A stretch of 64,000 nt of DNA, taken from contig OY855908.1 in the NCBI GenBank assembly GCA_963693305.1, forward strand, positions 9,206,516 through 9,270,515, read 5' to 3'. This stretch comes from Meandrina meandrites (lineage: Eukaryota; Cnidaria; Anthozoa; Scleractinia; Meandrinidae). Positions 1 to 12,600 of the stretch are shown here, piece by piece (position 1 is the stretch's first letter; each line of letters begins with the position of its first letter). The position numbers and the translations under genes are program-made. The notes under the pieces were generated by a model. The model was not told the origin of the DNA. It saw only the letters and a program-made list of their open reading frames with translations, and did no database searches.

Positions 1-232
1 ATTCCAGAACCGTTTAACATAGGAACATTGATAAAAAAGGTGGTACAGGGTTTCCGGTTCTGCATTGCAAAATGAACATAGGTCGTCCGTTTTAAAGCCT
101 ATTTTGTGTAATTTTGAGTTAGTGTATAAAATAGAATTGAGCACCTTGAATTGAAATCCTTTCACATAGGATTCAAGTACAACAGAGTGTGGCAAACTGA
201 AAATTTGTCTCAGCTGGTTAGCCTGTTTATGA
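1..232 (-). pseudogene. LINE ORF2 C-terminal fragment (zinc-knuckle after the reverse transcriptase)
   Basis: On the minus strand this stretch is one open frame, running from a poly-G tract to the window edge, where it is cut. The peptide contains FKVLNSILYTNSKLHKIGF, then DDLCSFCNAEPETLYHLFYQC and a final tryptophan. That is the C-x2-C...H-x3-C knuckle found after the reverse transcriptase in many LINE ORF2 proteins. It lies downstream, in reading direction, of the L1-type ORF1 at 905-1786. The gap between them is far too short for a whole endonuclease plus polymerase, so this is either an internally deleted element or the remains of a second LINE. The rest lies beyond position 1. Confidence 0.75.
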
Positions 233-235
233 CCC

Positions 236-681
236 GGGGGGGGGGGGGGGGGGGTACTCCCATATATGGGCTATATAGGTATGTGCCGCGGGATAGGGTA
301 TGTTTTTTGAGGTTCTCGGTCCTTAAATAGGGTATCATTTTCGTTCCTTTTGGCATTGTGTTCCCGGTGTGATCCTTAGATAGGGTAGCTAAATTCTATC
401 AGCTCAAATAAAAGCCCAGCTAAATGAAAAAAAATTGCTAAAACTGAACTATCTGTCATTAAGTATTAACAAAGCGATTTTGAAAGATATGAGCTTTGCC
501 GTGCACGGATAGCCGTTATTTGAGTCGTCACGCAATGCTTCTCCTCCCCTTGAATAGGGTGTCAATTTTCAGGTTTGGGCCTTAGAAAGGGTATTAATTT
601 TCATTTTCTTTATCCTTAGATAGGGTCAGGGTTTGAGAACGTTCGTGGCACACCCCTATCCTAAATTTAGGGGAGTAATCC
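236..681. repeat. Poly-G-headed inverted-repeat element
   Basis: The left end is a 19-nt G tract followed by GGTACTCCCATATATGGG. The right end is CCTAAATTTAGGGGAGTAAT, an imperfect inverted copy (TACTCCC / GGGGAGTA). The interior repeats the words GATAGGGTA and TTAGATAGGGT at least six times. Related pieces with the same G tract plus ATACTCCC occur at 30173-30260. There is no coding capacity. It is probably a non-autonomous element that interrupted the LINE on its left. Confidence 0.6.
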
Positions 682-904
682 AAAGTCGTAAATAAACCAG
701 TAGTGCTGAATAATAAAAAAATAAATACGGTTTAAAACAAACTGATTTTTTCGCGAGTGCAACATAATCTAAAGACTAGATATAACAGTTTCCACAGAAC
801 AAAATTGAGATCAACTGGTAATTCAGAGAACAATACGAGAGAAATAGGAAGAACTACATAAAATAAAAACACAACTACATCAATTGTCCATCTGCATTTA
901 AGAG

Positions 905-1786
905 CTACAGCTCTCCATCTGCTTGAGTATTACTGCTCATTATTACACAATAATATGGAAGATTTTCTGTTTCCTTTCCTTTGTAAACTTGACCATTTAT
1001 TATCAGTTTGTCAACCTTAAAGAAGGCTTGTTGTTTCTCTCGCTTAGCTTTCTTCAGAACCGGGTATAGTTTTGCATGGATATCATCTATTTCTTTAGGA
1101 TAATCATGAGTAAGTCCGATTCCGGTATCTTTCAAGTTTTTGACTGAAGACCAAACAAATTGTTTGTCTTGGTAGAAACTAAATTTTGCGATGACAGGTC
1201 GAGGCTTATCAGGATTGGTTTGGTTGCGTCGAGTTGGCAAACGATGGACACGCTCGAACCGAATTTCATCTACATCTTCTTTCGAGATATTCATTTTTTC
1301 TTCAAACATTGATTTTACTAATTCTTCTGTATCACTGGGCGTCTCACCTCTAATTTCCGGCAAGTTGAATATCTTTATATTCTCTCTGCGGGTGTAAGCC
1401 TCCAGCTTAATATTCCTGTACCTAAGTTGATTGATGTTCGCTTTCAGCTTTCTTAGTTCATCATCGGTTTCGGCTGCTAGAGAGCACGTGTTGGCCATGC
1501 TAATTTTGAGTTCGGTTAGCTCTTCTTGATTGGAAGTGACAGCATTTCTCAAATCCTTATTTTCCTCTTCCACCTGTGTTAAGCGTGTTTTTAGGGCTTC
1601 TAAATCAGGCAGCACGGCTAAAAGTAGGTCAATTGTGGCCTCCAATCTCTGCATGTTTGCCGAAGCGTCACAGCAATGGCCGCCGTCCACGAGGGTTTCT
1701 TCATCAGTTTGAGAGCCATTTTCACGTAGCCTTTTACGCATTGGCCTTCTTTCACTTGAGCCATCATTTCCTTGGTCCTCATTCAT
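905..1786 (-). CDS. L1-type LINE ORF1 protein, intact 293 aa
   Basis: This is the RNA-binding chaperone of an L1-clade retrotransposon, which coats element RNA in the cytoplasm. Residues about 45-130 form a coiled coil rich in E, K, L and N (the trimerising stalk). The sequence RRENIKIFNLPE at residues 133-144 opens the RRM-like domain. EIRFERVHRLP (174-184) and KPRPVIAKFSFYQDKQFVW (194-212) are the family's typical RNA-binding stretch. The C-terminal domain follows, with THDYP near 226-230 and FKVDKLIINGQVY (256-268). The frame is open from ATG to stop without damage, so the copy is young or under constraint. No full ORF2 is adjacent, so this copy cannot move on its own. A host gene domesticated from L1 ORF1 is less likely. 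Confidence 0.85.
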   Translation of the reverse strand: MNEDQGNDGSSERRPMRKRLRENGSQTDEETLVDGGHCCDASANMQRLEATIDLLLAVLPDLEALKTRLTQVEEENKDLRNAVTSNQEELTELKISMANTCSLAAETDDELRKLKANINQLRYRNIKLEAYTRRENIKIFNLPEIRGETPSDTEELVKSMFEEKMNISKEDVDEIRFERVHRLPTRRNQTNPDKPRPVIAKFSFYQDKQFVWSSVKNLKDTGIGLTHDYPKEIDDIHAKLYPVLKKAKREKQQAFFKVDKLIINGQVYKGKETENLPYYCVIMSSNTQADGEL

Positions 1787-4394
1787 AATTACTGCAGACG
1801 GAGAACTGAAATCTTGTCAAAATCACATATTTTTTTTTCGAACTTTCACAGAGTAGAAAAATGTACGTCCGTCGCTGTCCACTGCCGCTGTCCACTGGAC
1901 TGTGGAAGGGTTATTAACAGTGGTGAAAGTGCTAAGCAGTTGGTGGGGATTGGAGGATGAGAGTTTGATCTCTTCTGGAGAGTCTGGAAGGAAAAGGCGC
2001 AAACTGAAGTGAACAAGCAATGTCTGTTGTACAGCTACTGAACGAATTGATGCAAAAATATTTAAAATTATTCCAGAAGTCCTTTTAAGTGTGTTTCAGA
2101 AGATCATGGCGTCTGCTTTATCGAGAGTCAAAACAATAAAACTGTTCTTTTGGTACCACCAAAAGTGTCCGTAATTCCGTAATAGCGAGAGTCCGTAATG
2201 GTGGGAGTCAAACCATTCGAATCTGTGCACTTCATGCAGTTTAACACACACCTTTCTCGACAAAATGAAGCAAACACAGCACACGGATGGCTTGTTGACG
2301 ATTAAGAGTTTTCCCGTCGTTACAAAACACAACTTACCATAGTGAAAGTGAGAATAGATCGTGGCGACTTAAGCTTTCTTGCAGCCTCCCCTCGATGGGA
2401 TGTATTTTGTTCTCGGCCGTTAGTCATGTCAACTTTTCGGTTTCACGGCCTATGCGGTCGATTCGTGGCCGGAGTTGTGAATTCAAATGAAGTTCATGGC
2501 TCCAAACTTCAACTTGTATGCGGTTAAATTACAAAGAAAGATGGAATATTTATCGCTTTTGAAACGTGAAGGGAAACGATCGAGGTATGTCTGGTTTTAA
2601 GCTACTTTTAGCGATGTTTTCAAAGTGATTTGCGTGCGTACGCTTTCAAGATTTGCTTTCCTACCTTGCCTCTCTCGTGATAGACCGGTTGAAAAGAAAA
2701 TCGCGCGTATGGCATTTCCCAAACACTAGAAAGACAAAAATGAGACACCAGGTGGTAAGGTTTGAAGCTTTATTGTAGCTTTTCAACTCAGATTTCAAAT
2801 TCATACAAATTCTTATAGTACGCTTTGGTCACCAGTGGTATAACAAAACATTTCACTTTGCAAACTTGTTTTGTCTCAGTTCAATTTGAATTTGTTTTCA
2901 GTTCTGTGCACTTTTTTAAAGAATGTTTCACATATTTTTTTTTCTCCCTTTAACCTTTAGTTGAAAAAAAATATTTGATATAGTTGAGAAACGACTTTCA
3001 AGAGTAATTAATGACAGTGTTGAATGTCACTCGAAGCTTTAAAGTTTATCGGCAATTTACTTTCAGCTTAGATTATTCTATTCTAGTACTTGTTTTTAAC
3101 AACCGCTATTAGTTGGCTCTGAGTTGAAACTGATTCCCATTCACCAGTTTTGACGAAAGAGTGAAGCTAAGATTGGGCAGCCACCCATTCAAACGTCTAG
3201 ACTTGACTATTTTCACAACTACTTTTACCTTAAAAGGCATTTTTAATGTCGCAAATTAAGTCTAAAATTCGCATTGCCAAAGTTATAGGAATGAAGTTGT
3301 ATGGACTACTGGCTTACATTTACGACTATTTCCCGCTATTTTCTCTACTTCTTTGAATTTCGAGCAACTAGCTATTTTAAACTGCGGAGTAATAATTTGT
3401 GCAAAATGAACTGAGACGGTGAAATCTGACAAGCGGTATATTCTTTCAACATGATTTTACACTGCACTTGTATGTATTTCTGCATTGTCGTTCCATCCTG
3501 CTTGTTTTGAGTCACTCACGAGGTCCTCCTTCACATCTTTGTCTTTCTCCATCAATTCAGGTATTATCAACGTGTTCAAACGCTGTAAAGCCACAACGAG
3601 AGACAATAAGTAAGTCAAGACCACGACCACGTTTTGCTTTTTATGGTCAGCAGAACGGAAAAAGACAGGGTATGTAGTGGTAAGGTAAAGTGTAAAATCC
3701 CATGAGGGAACTCTTTTACATACAGAAAACGTTGTCTAAGTGATACTAAAGGGACACTATCACGGCTGATCATAGAAATTTCTATTTTCTAATTTCCTCA
3801 GTATATACGCCTTATTCCAAAATGGGGGAAAATACATTATTCTATTGCGTATGCTACCACAAAACTAGATAAAACAATTATTTTGAGGAAGACGTACAGG
3901 ATTGCAAGGGTTGAAGTGGATTACGATTGATTTTGGACAGGATGCCCAGAAATCAAAGCTGCCATTCTGGTAAAATTTTGAACCTTTTTTAGTAACTTTT
4001 TCCTATTTGTTAATATTTATTTACCATTACCACTTTTAGCAGTTTTCTCTTCTTATTGCAAGACAATAACGCGCAATTATAGCAGGCTTCGGGCCATTCT
4101 TATAAAATATGATATTCCAGGCATGACAGTGTCGCTTTAAGGCGCCACTTAAACACTTTGAGTCCCAGGCTCAAAATGTTGATTCTTCTTAGTGGCTGTC
4201 ATTCATTTCTTTTAATGGTAGTTGTTGTTTCATTAAGACAATATGCAAACATCAGAAGTCTGCTTGAGACTCTGTACTCTTAAAATGTAACCTTTTTTAT
4301 ACGAAATGTGAAGCTAGAAAAGGCCAGGAACGAACCCAAGGTTAAAAAAAGTTGGTGTAAGAACTTTAATTTAATTAATTCTTGCCATTGTCTT
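1787..4394. other. Non-coding stretch between L1 ORF1 and SLC6 gene A
   Basis: The first part (1787-2040) is probably the 5' leader of the L1 copy. The remainder is AT-rich unique-looking sequence with no ORF over 80 codons that resembles a protein. I searched the minus strand for a final exon like that of SLC6 gene B (a short basic tail ending in S-A-L) and found none. Confidence 0.5.
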
Positions 4395-4484
4395 TCAATT
4401 TTTCTTTTGAAAGATACAAATACACGTAAATGATGAAACAACCTTTGTAAAATCCAACCTGGCAACAGCATTGCCATCACCTTG
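4395..4484 (-). CDS. Candidate last coding exon of SLC6 gene A (weak)
   Basis: A good acceptor (CTTCGTCCTTCCAG) precedes a phase-0 frame of 29 codons ending in TGA, which would give a tail starting QGDGNAVARLDF. It would make a 136-bp intron after exon 12. The peptide does not resemble the tail of paralogue B. The alternatives are read-through of exon 12 into a 9-codon tail (VNISCNSKE, stop at 4591-4593) or a true last exon beyond position 1. Confidence 0.2.
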   Translation of the reverse strand, partial: QGDGNAVARLDFTKVVSSFTCICIFQKKN

Positions 4485-4620
4485 CTGGAAGGACGAAGTT
4501 TGAATACAGTTCAAAATGATCTATCATAGTACGATAATGTATATAAAAGAGTGTACTGACATTCTTTGGACAAAATATGACACATGTCCATCACTCTTTA
4601 GAATTACAGGAAATGTTTAC

Positions 4621-4788
4621 CTCTTTGATGGTTCCAGTAGTCTTGAACAGTTTGTATATCATCACAGCGGGAATTAAGGTTAATGACGAAGCCGTGAGCA
4701 GCCAGCCAATCGCCTGACCCCAGCCTGGGTACACATAATCACCGTATTTGAGTGGCGAATAAGTCACAAGGTTGAAGATGAAGATGAA
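4621..4788 (-). CDS. SLC6 gene A exon 12 (end of TM11, TM12)
   Basis: 56 codons, phase 0 to 0, beginning [13 protein letters not shown] and ending KTTGTIKE. It includes [12 protein letters not shown]. The acceptor is TATTTCAG and the donor GTAAAC. Reading past the donor reaches a stop after nine codons. Confidence 0.9.
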
Positions 4789-6537
4789 CTGAAATATTGA
4801 ACGTTTATATCCATTAAGTATCCAAAAAAGGTTACCAATAATACGATAAATAGAAGGAAAAAAAAAACGGAAAGGAGTAGATAAAATACACTCTTCGCCG
4901 TTACCAAGGGAGGCAAGCAAAATTAACACAAGACTCGCTTGTGATAAAAAAGGGATTGCACAACCTATTTTTAAATATGTTTAAAGTGTATATGACAGAT
5001 CTTTTTTTATTTGCTTGATCGAATCTACATGGGATGCTTATTTGAACCGTCCGAAAATGTGAAATTTCACTTCCTGTTGGGTCAGAAACCGCGCGAGGGA
5101 AGGACCTGGGGCTAGACGAGCCGTGACGTCAAACCAGAACGTGCTCACAAGAAACAAACAAACTGAACTGGGAATTTGCTAAGCTGTGTTGTTTGATATT
5201 AAGTTCATTAGGAGGGAATTACGTAATTCGTCCCAATCTTGACCATCTTTCTTTCATGGTTAATTAGAGCCTAAAGACAAGGTAATAGACGTCTATTGTT
5301 ACCTCCTTTGTGCTTTTTCTTCATTTTTAAAAGTTTTTTTTTATTATATTGAAAGATAATCTTCACCATTCGCCTAACAATTCCAGGTGTACTGCGATCA
5401 AGTATACTTACATCGAGCCATTATTCAATTATTTAAACACATAAACTCACCGAACAAAAAATGGGTGCAAGAAAACACCAGCACCAGCCAATCCACGGAT
5501 TGATACGAAATCCCAGCATGCTTTCCATGTTGTCATAGAAACGATGACGACCTGTTAATAGCAGTGACTATGTCAATCAACAACACATCAATGCATGCAG
5601 TCATTCACATTTGAAGACACACTACCGGGGATAGTCCAGAATATGCCGAGGGTGGTACTTCCTAGTCCCAGTGGACTTAACGAGAGGCTCCACTCGAAAG
5701 GTGTTCCTTGTTCAGGAATGGTAGGGAATTCAATAATATAAAGGAAAGTCCAAATAATTTAATGACAAGATATTCAAGCCAAAGAAATAAACTAAGGCAA
5801 AAACACAATATTTCGGTTTTATTACAAAACCATCACCAGGTGTCAGATACAAGAAGAGGCAAAGGTTACATAGGCTAGGGTGAGATTATTTGAATATTGT
5901 GTTTCACGCTAGTTTATTTTATTGGCTTGAATATCTAGTCATGGAATTATTCGGACTTTCCTTCCAGAGATTGGGGATTGGGTAATGCGTTTGTGGAGTG
6001 GGGGCTGACAATTAGAGATAGCTATCAGGCATTGGATATTAGGGTATTGGAATTTAATATTTCACTTTTTTGCCACTCTAACAACTAACGCTCTCCTGAC
6101 TGATTTTATCACACGGTAAGTACATTTGTCTTCTTGATAAAGTCAGGCGAGATCTCAGCTTTAGCTATAGCTATAGTCGATGACTGTTAGAGCTTCGCTT
6201 CTTTCTCACCATAGAGCCATCCCATGGCCAAACATTCGCAGATGACCACCAACAAAAGAACTGATCCGCTTCCGGAGTAGGCGTCAAACAGTTGGAAGAC
6301 ATACATTCCACCCTACAGCAAATAGTAACAAACAATATTTTGGTCATCACGTATGCCACTACAATACAAATCAACAGTACTTTCTCTTGAAGTTCGCCAT
6401 CACATCGAAATCAATATAACTGCAGTGCAAGTTTGTTTATTTTTGCTTGGCACTCTGTTCGTCTTGTTTGTTCTTTTGCTTGTTTGTTTGTTTATATGCT
6501 TCTTTTTCTGTGCACCTGTCTGTAGGTCGGTAGGGTG

Positions 6538-6600
<63 letters not shown>

Positions 6601-9600
6601 AATTGTCTGTCTGTCTGTCTTTCTGTCTCTTGTCGTTCGCTTGCTCATTTGGTCCTGGTGGGAGATGCATAGGTCTGTTTGGTACGTTGAATTCAGGTGA
6701 TTGTGTTGCTGTTTTTACTCCTTTCTTCAATTTTTTGCATAGAAACGACCAATCTTTGGGGAAATCTGGTAAAATGCTGGGGAATAAACCTCCCGTGGAT
6801 TGTTACCACCTATAAAGGGGGACTAACAATAGCTGCTACCTCTTGGGTCACTAGGCTTCGAAACGACTTCACTTTCCTTTTAATACCAATATTGTTAAAA
6901 AGAAAAAAAAAACAGCTCGTACATCTGCAAACACAGCAGGTCATGAGGCTCGGCATTTTGTTTTCAATGAACGTTTCAGCCTTAAGGAGATGGTATTTGA
7001 AATGTGATCGACGAAATAGTGATCACCCTTGTCGTTGTAAATTAAGCAGTTGTAAAGAAGACTAAAAATTAATCAGTGCTCCCCCAGCCAAAATAGCTTT
7101 GAACAGCGTACATTGGGAGCGGGTGAGTTTTTCGAGTATACATGCTCTCGTGTAAGGAGGAAAAGGTCAATTCATGCACATCGGCCATCGACATCAACCT
7201 GAACATTGGATAGAATGTGAAGTGAAATCAAGTCAAATGCAGTCAAATACAAAGCATGGAAAGTGACCGTACCTCAGTGACCATGCACAGTCCAATGATG
7301 AACCAGATGGCACAGATTAAGGCGGTGAATATTTCCTTGCGGTATCCACGTCTTAGATGATGTGGGAACAAATCAACAACGCCTGTCACAACGCCCTCGA
7401 TACCAACAAACTTGATGCATAAAGGAATAAAGAAAAAAATCAATATCACAAAAAAAGGAAACAGTTAAAATATAAAGACTATTGTGCATGAGAAACATGT
7501 TCTCACAGAGTATTGCAGTTTGCTGTCCACATGTCAACCTTCTAGGTTTCCCCGGTTCTTTAGTTTGCCTGTTTAATTATGGATCCAATTATGTTCTCTT
7601 AATTAAGTTTATTTAATTAAAGTGAACGATAATGTCAATGATAATGAAAGTGATGATGATAATGATAATAATGACAATCATGATAATAAAAAATAAAATA
7701 AGTACAAATAAATCACGCTATGTAAGTAATAATAATAATATTTAATATTTATATTGCGCATTTTCTATAAAATAATCAGTGTCAGTGTATTTAGCACTGC
7801 CGAATTGAGGACACTGTAAATAAATAAACAAACATTGTAACTGATAAGCTGGTAGGAGGAAAACCAGTTGGCCATTTACAAAGCGTGGTGGAGTTGAATC
7901 TGGGACCACCAAACACAAGTCCATCTAGTGGCAGGAAGAAGGATTTGAACCCGGGACCTCCGGATTACAAGACCAACACTCTAGCCACGAGGCCACGAGG
8001 CCACGCCGCCTCCTGCAAATAATAATAAGAACACAATGACAAACTCCTAGAATAGCTAAAATAGATACCGAATTCTAAAACAAAGGTGAATGTTATTTCA
8101 ATTTTACTTAAAAATAATGAGAAATTACAAATTATAAAGTTGTACAAAAAGATTTTGATGATTTTTTCCTTAAATGGACCAAAGAGCGGTTTTATAACGT
8201 AAATTTGTTTATCTACCTCGCTGTCAAGGCCAAGCAAGATCAGCATGAAGAAAAACAAAGCAGACCACACTGGAGCTAAAGGCATCTGGGCTACTGCTTC
8301 TGGATAAACGATGAAGGCAAGTCCTGGACCTGTAACAGAATGATCAGAGATCATTTCATTTTATCTCTAGTGAAAATAATAAAAACAAATCGTATATCTT
8401 GTTTTGAGCGTTCAAGATTGGGAGACGCGATCTGGACTGTACAGGTTCGAGCCAGGGTCATTGCCTTCTTTTCTTGGGGAAGACACTTTACTCCTATAGT
8501 GCCCCTGTCCTCCCAGGCATATAAATGGCTACCGGCGGATTTTAATGTTGGGATAACCCTGTGTTGGACTTGCACTCCATCCCGGAACGGGATGTGAAAT
8601 ACTCCTGGTGCCTTTTAACAGTTGTTGTAACCGGGATAAACTCTGGCTGTATGGAACTCCTTGGCCTGATGCAGGCGTTATAGACGAGGACAAGATTTTT
8701 TCATAAGTTAATCTGGGTCCTGAGTTCTGGGTTCTGTGCTTCTGGCTATGCGCTGCACTGTACTAGGCTACGAAATGCCGTTACACGACGAGCTTCCAGG
8801 CAAAAAGGCTTCCCTATTCATTAAAATTACAGTAAACAGACACCCTTGGCTTGACAGGCTTTCTATCAGTTGTGCTGTTTCACGAAAGACCTTTTTTAAA
8901 AACTGGTCATGGATAAAAACAACATCAGCTGTTCAATTCCTTTGAAGATGTAAGCCGACTTAAGCTGATATGCGATCCTAAACATCTTACGTCAGTACGC
9001 CTGCTTGTCACTGAAGAGTAGCAGACCAGAGTGAGCAGGCTAAAAAGTTCCAGAAAACCATACAACGTTGTCTAGTGGGAAATACCTACAGCTGTATACA
9101 GTTTTATTGAGGCTATATAGGCTTAGCATAACCCAGTGACCGACTAATAGGTAAACTAGCGATCTGATTGGCTACACAAGGGTGGTCTAATTTTCGATAG
9201 ACTGCCCTGGCTGGTAGCGCGCTTATCAACTTGCTGAAATTACAAAGCAAAACTACAAATAAACGACTTTCACTGCTCGTTTTGTTTAATAGATCGGTTT
9301 CTGGGTTATGCTAAAGCAATTTGACAGCTCGCTGTCGGTTTTTATCGACTCATGATAGTTGCCTCGAGGTTTCGCCCCTCGCCAACTGTCAGCCGATAGA
9401 AACCTTGAACTCGTTGGCTAATTGATAGATGTGCGCTCACTTGTGGGACTCCCGAATGCTGGGTTTTCATTGATGGAAACGTTTAGGGAATTTTGTCCTC
9501 CTTTATGCAAGCGTTCTGGCAGCTCAGTATAAGTCTTCTTACCCGACTTTGCTACGTCTTGAACTTTCACTCCTTGATTTTTTGCCATAAATCCCAAAAC

Positions 9601-12600
9601 AGAAAAGATCAGAAATCCGCCATACAAGCTTGTCCCGCTGTTGAAGCATGTAAATAATATGGAATCCCTAGGATGGGAGAAAAAGACTGGTTGAAAATTA
9701 ACCTCAAACAATGCACCTTGAAATAAAAGATTAACGGCGATGTCTTTCCCAAGTTCAAAAGGAGACTAGGTCCAGTTTGCAAATCCAATTTAGTATACGT
9801 ATTACTTCATCTGAATGAAACTTGGAATAAATTAACAGGTTAAAAAAAAAAAAGGAAATAGCAAACAAACAAGCTAAGCAAAAACAAAAACAAAACAAAA
9901 AACAGGAGGTTATATTTATTCCAAATCTTCCGCAACATTCAATGATCTTGCGAAGTCTCTGGGTTTCCTTCGGAAAATCTTAGACGGTCTTCGAGTTGCC
10001 TTCAGCAATATTCGAAAGACTTCGGGTGAGCTGCGATATAATCCTCTTAACACCTCAGAGTCTTCGTAATCTCTCGATCTAAATTCAGACATAAAGCACG
10101 CATTGTTATTGCCATACCTGTAAAAGTTGTTTTTAAATCTGTTGTAGCTACCAAGCGCTGTCATGGTCCCCATGCCGAGAGAATATGAGAAGAACACTTG
10201 GGTCGCGGCATCTATCCAGACCTAAATAGATAATTATAAAAATCCTTTGAACTAACGTTCTTCACTCTTGGGCTTCATCCACATTAGTTAACTTTCGGGT
10301 ATTCGGGACGTTGAGTAAAAACAGTGCGCTGATGCAAAAGCACACGTTATGTGGATGGTCAAGCGCGCTTCTTACGTGCAGCTGTTGCCTCCCGAAGCGG
10401 TTTTACATTTCTATTGAAATTTTGAGCGGAAATTGGACGCTTATATTTTTTTTGTTTTTGTTTCGCACGACCAGTGCGTTTTGAGGCCTCTCCGAACAGT
10501 GCAAGCTGTTTCACGAAAAAAGTAATTTAAGTGTTAATTTTTAAAAGTACGTTTAAAAATTTCGAAAGAAGGAGGGAATACCTGGCCATCAGAGAGTCTT
10601 GAGAGGTCAGGAGTAAGATAAAACTTGATACCCTCAGAGGCTCCTGGTAAGGTCACACCACGGATCAGGATTGCTGTCAGTAAAAAGTAAGGAGCTGTAG
10701 CAGTAAAGTACACTACCTGGAAATGAATGATGTCATCAGTGTAAAATGGGCTCAATGGGTGGCTCATGGACCTGTTTTTTTTTTTCAGTTTAACACAAGA
10801 GCAAAGTGAGTCACCAAATGGAGACCAGACGGCATTTTTAAGCTAAATAAGACGCCCAACGAATCAACCTGCGAGAAAGATCATGACACGGACAGACATT
10901 GACAGACAGACAGACAGACAGATAGGCAGGCGGGCAGGCAGGCAGGCAGGCAGGCAGACAAACAGACAGACAGACTGTCTACAAAGATAGACAGACAGAC
11001 AGACAGTCAAAAAGAGTTTTAAACACAACGAACTGTCACCTTGCCACTCGACTTGACTCCTTTGCACACACATAAGTAACAAATGATCCAAGCCAACAAT
11101 AGGCACAAAGCTAGGTCCCAGTTCACTTGACCAGGTTCATCCAAACCGCCAGACACTCTTAAGACTCTGTAGCTGTTTTATGAAAAAAAAAGTAACGATG
11201 CCGTTAGCTTGTAAACTAACCAAAAACTACCAATGAACAACAGATAAGTTAAAACAGATAGGTGAGTGAATTAAGCTTTTTTCTGCACCTCTCACTAACG
11301 CGTCTCAGTGGACCTTTCAGTAGCCTGCGTAGCTGGCGGGATTTCCCGACGTCCCGAGTGTTTTTTTTTTTTTTTTTTTGCGTCGGTGGCGGGGAAGACG
11401 CGAGGGGATTAACCACGCCAGATACTCAATCATTATTAAAGAGACAATCATCCAACTTTAAAGTTGGATGATTGTCTCTGTAATAATGATTGATGGAAAC
11501 AAAAATGCAGTCGCCGTTAGTTAGGTTTTGAACTTCAGAGTTCGCGTATTTTTAAAAAGGCGACAGGGACTAAAGTTATCACAAGGCACATCATTTGCGA
11601 TAACTATTTTATCATTCTAACACTGAGTTTGTTCAGCCCGTAAAAGTCGCCTTTGTTTTGTTAGTACATCTGCTCAATAACAATTTGTTATTAACCGATA
11701 GGGTATGGTATGAAATGAAGTCGTAACATTGTTATCAATTAAAAACACTTACTCCCAGTATTCCTGGCTTGCTGACACTTTCGCTGTCGCGTTTGCGAGG
11801 ATCGTACCATTTGTAATCGAGCGATTTGTTTGCATCCCGTGACCATTTTCCTTTACATTGTAATCTATACAGTTTGGAGTGTTCCATTCATTTCCACAAT
11901 GTGACCATGGAAGCTTTGACTGGAATGACGCAAACATGTAATACAGGGCCCAGCCAAGAATCACGGTGTAGTAAATATTGATGTACTGCATGACTAGCAC
12001 GCCTGCGTAGCCAAGACCTAGAGAGAGAAACAACACGAACACAAATAAGCGAGCCAGGTATGCCGTGTGGGAATCTTTGCTAAAATGTTATGTATAAAGA
12101 GACCGAACATTCTCTTGCGGAGGGGCTTCTTTAGGTTCATAATCGGGGGGCGGAAGCAGGAAAGCTCGGGTTTAACGAGTGCACGTGCATAGCATTGTAT
12201 GCCTCGTTGACATTTTTTTCTCCACGTTTGATTTTTCTTTCATTTTACTGAAGGAGACCTCTGCAGAGTAAAGAGGAATCCAGAAAACCGGTTTGCGCAT
12301 AAACAAGGTTGACGCAATTAAGACACACAAAGACAAGAACTGTTGGATGAGCAACTTTGCAATGCATTCCTTGTCACTTCATGCAACAAAGACCGAATTT
12401 TCACCTGCGGAGAGGCTTCATTAGGTTTATAATCGGGAGGCAGATGGAGGACAGCGACGGAAAGGTCTGGGGAAAGGTCTTAATGGGCGCATGTGCATTC
12501 AATTTCTCATGTTTTACTGAAGGAAGCCTCTGCGGAGGAGAGTGGAAACCGGAGTTAAGTGTTACCAACAATGGACCAGTGGACCTATTGCTCCCTATGC

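Noticed and set aside
2541..2584. ATG followed by 14 codons and a GTATGT donor, a possible first exon on plus
   Set aside because: The next plausible acceptor (3560) gives an early stop in the required phase; no protein similarity.
6353..6700. Long frames on both strands rich in cysteine/valine/leucine or threonine/aspartate/arginine
   Set aside because: They are translations of the (TGTC)n microsatellite; no real protein pattern.
9916..10197. Extension of SLC6 gene A exon 6 into the intron
   Set aside because: The paralogue and reading phase fix the GTATGG donor at 10117; the extension is a repeat.
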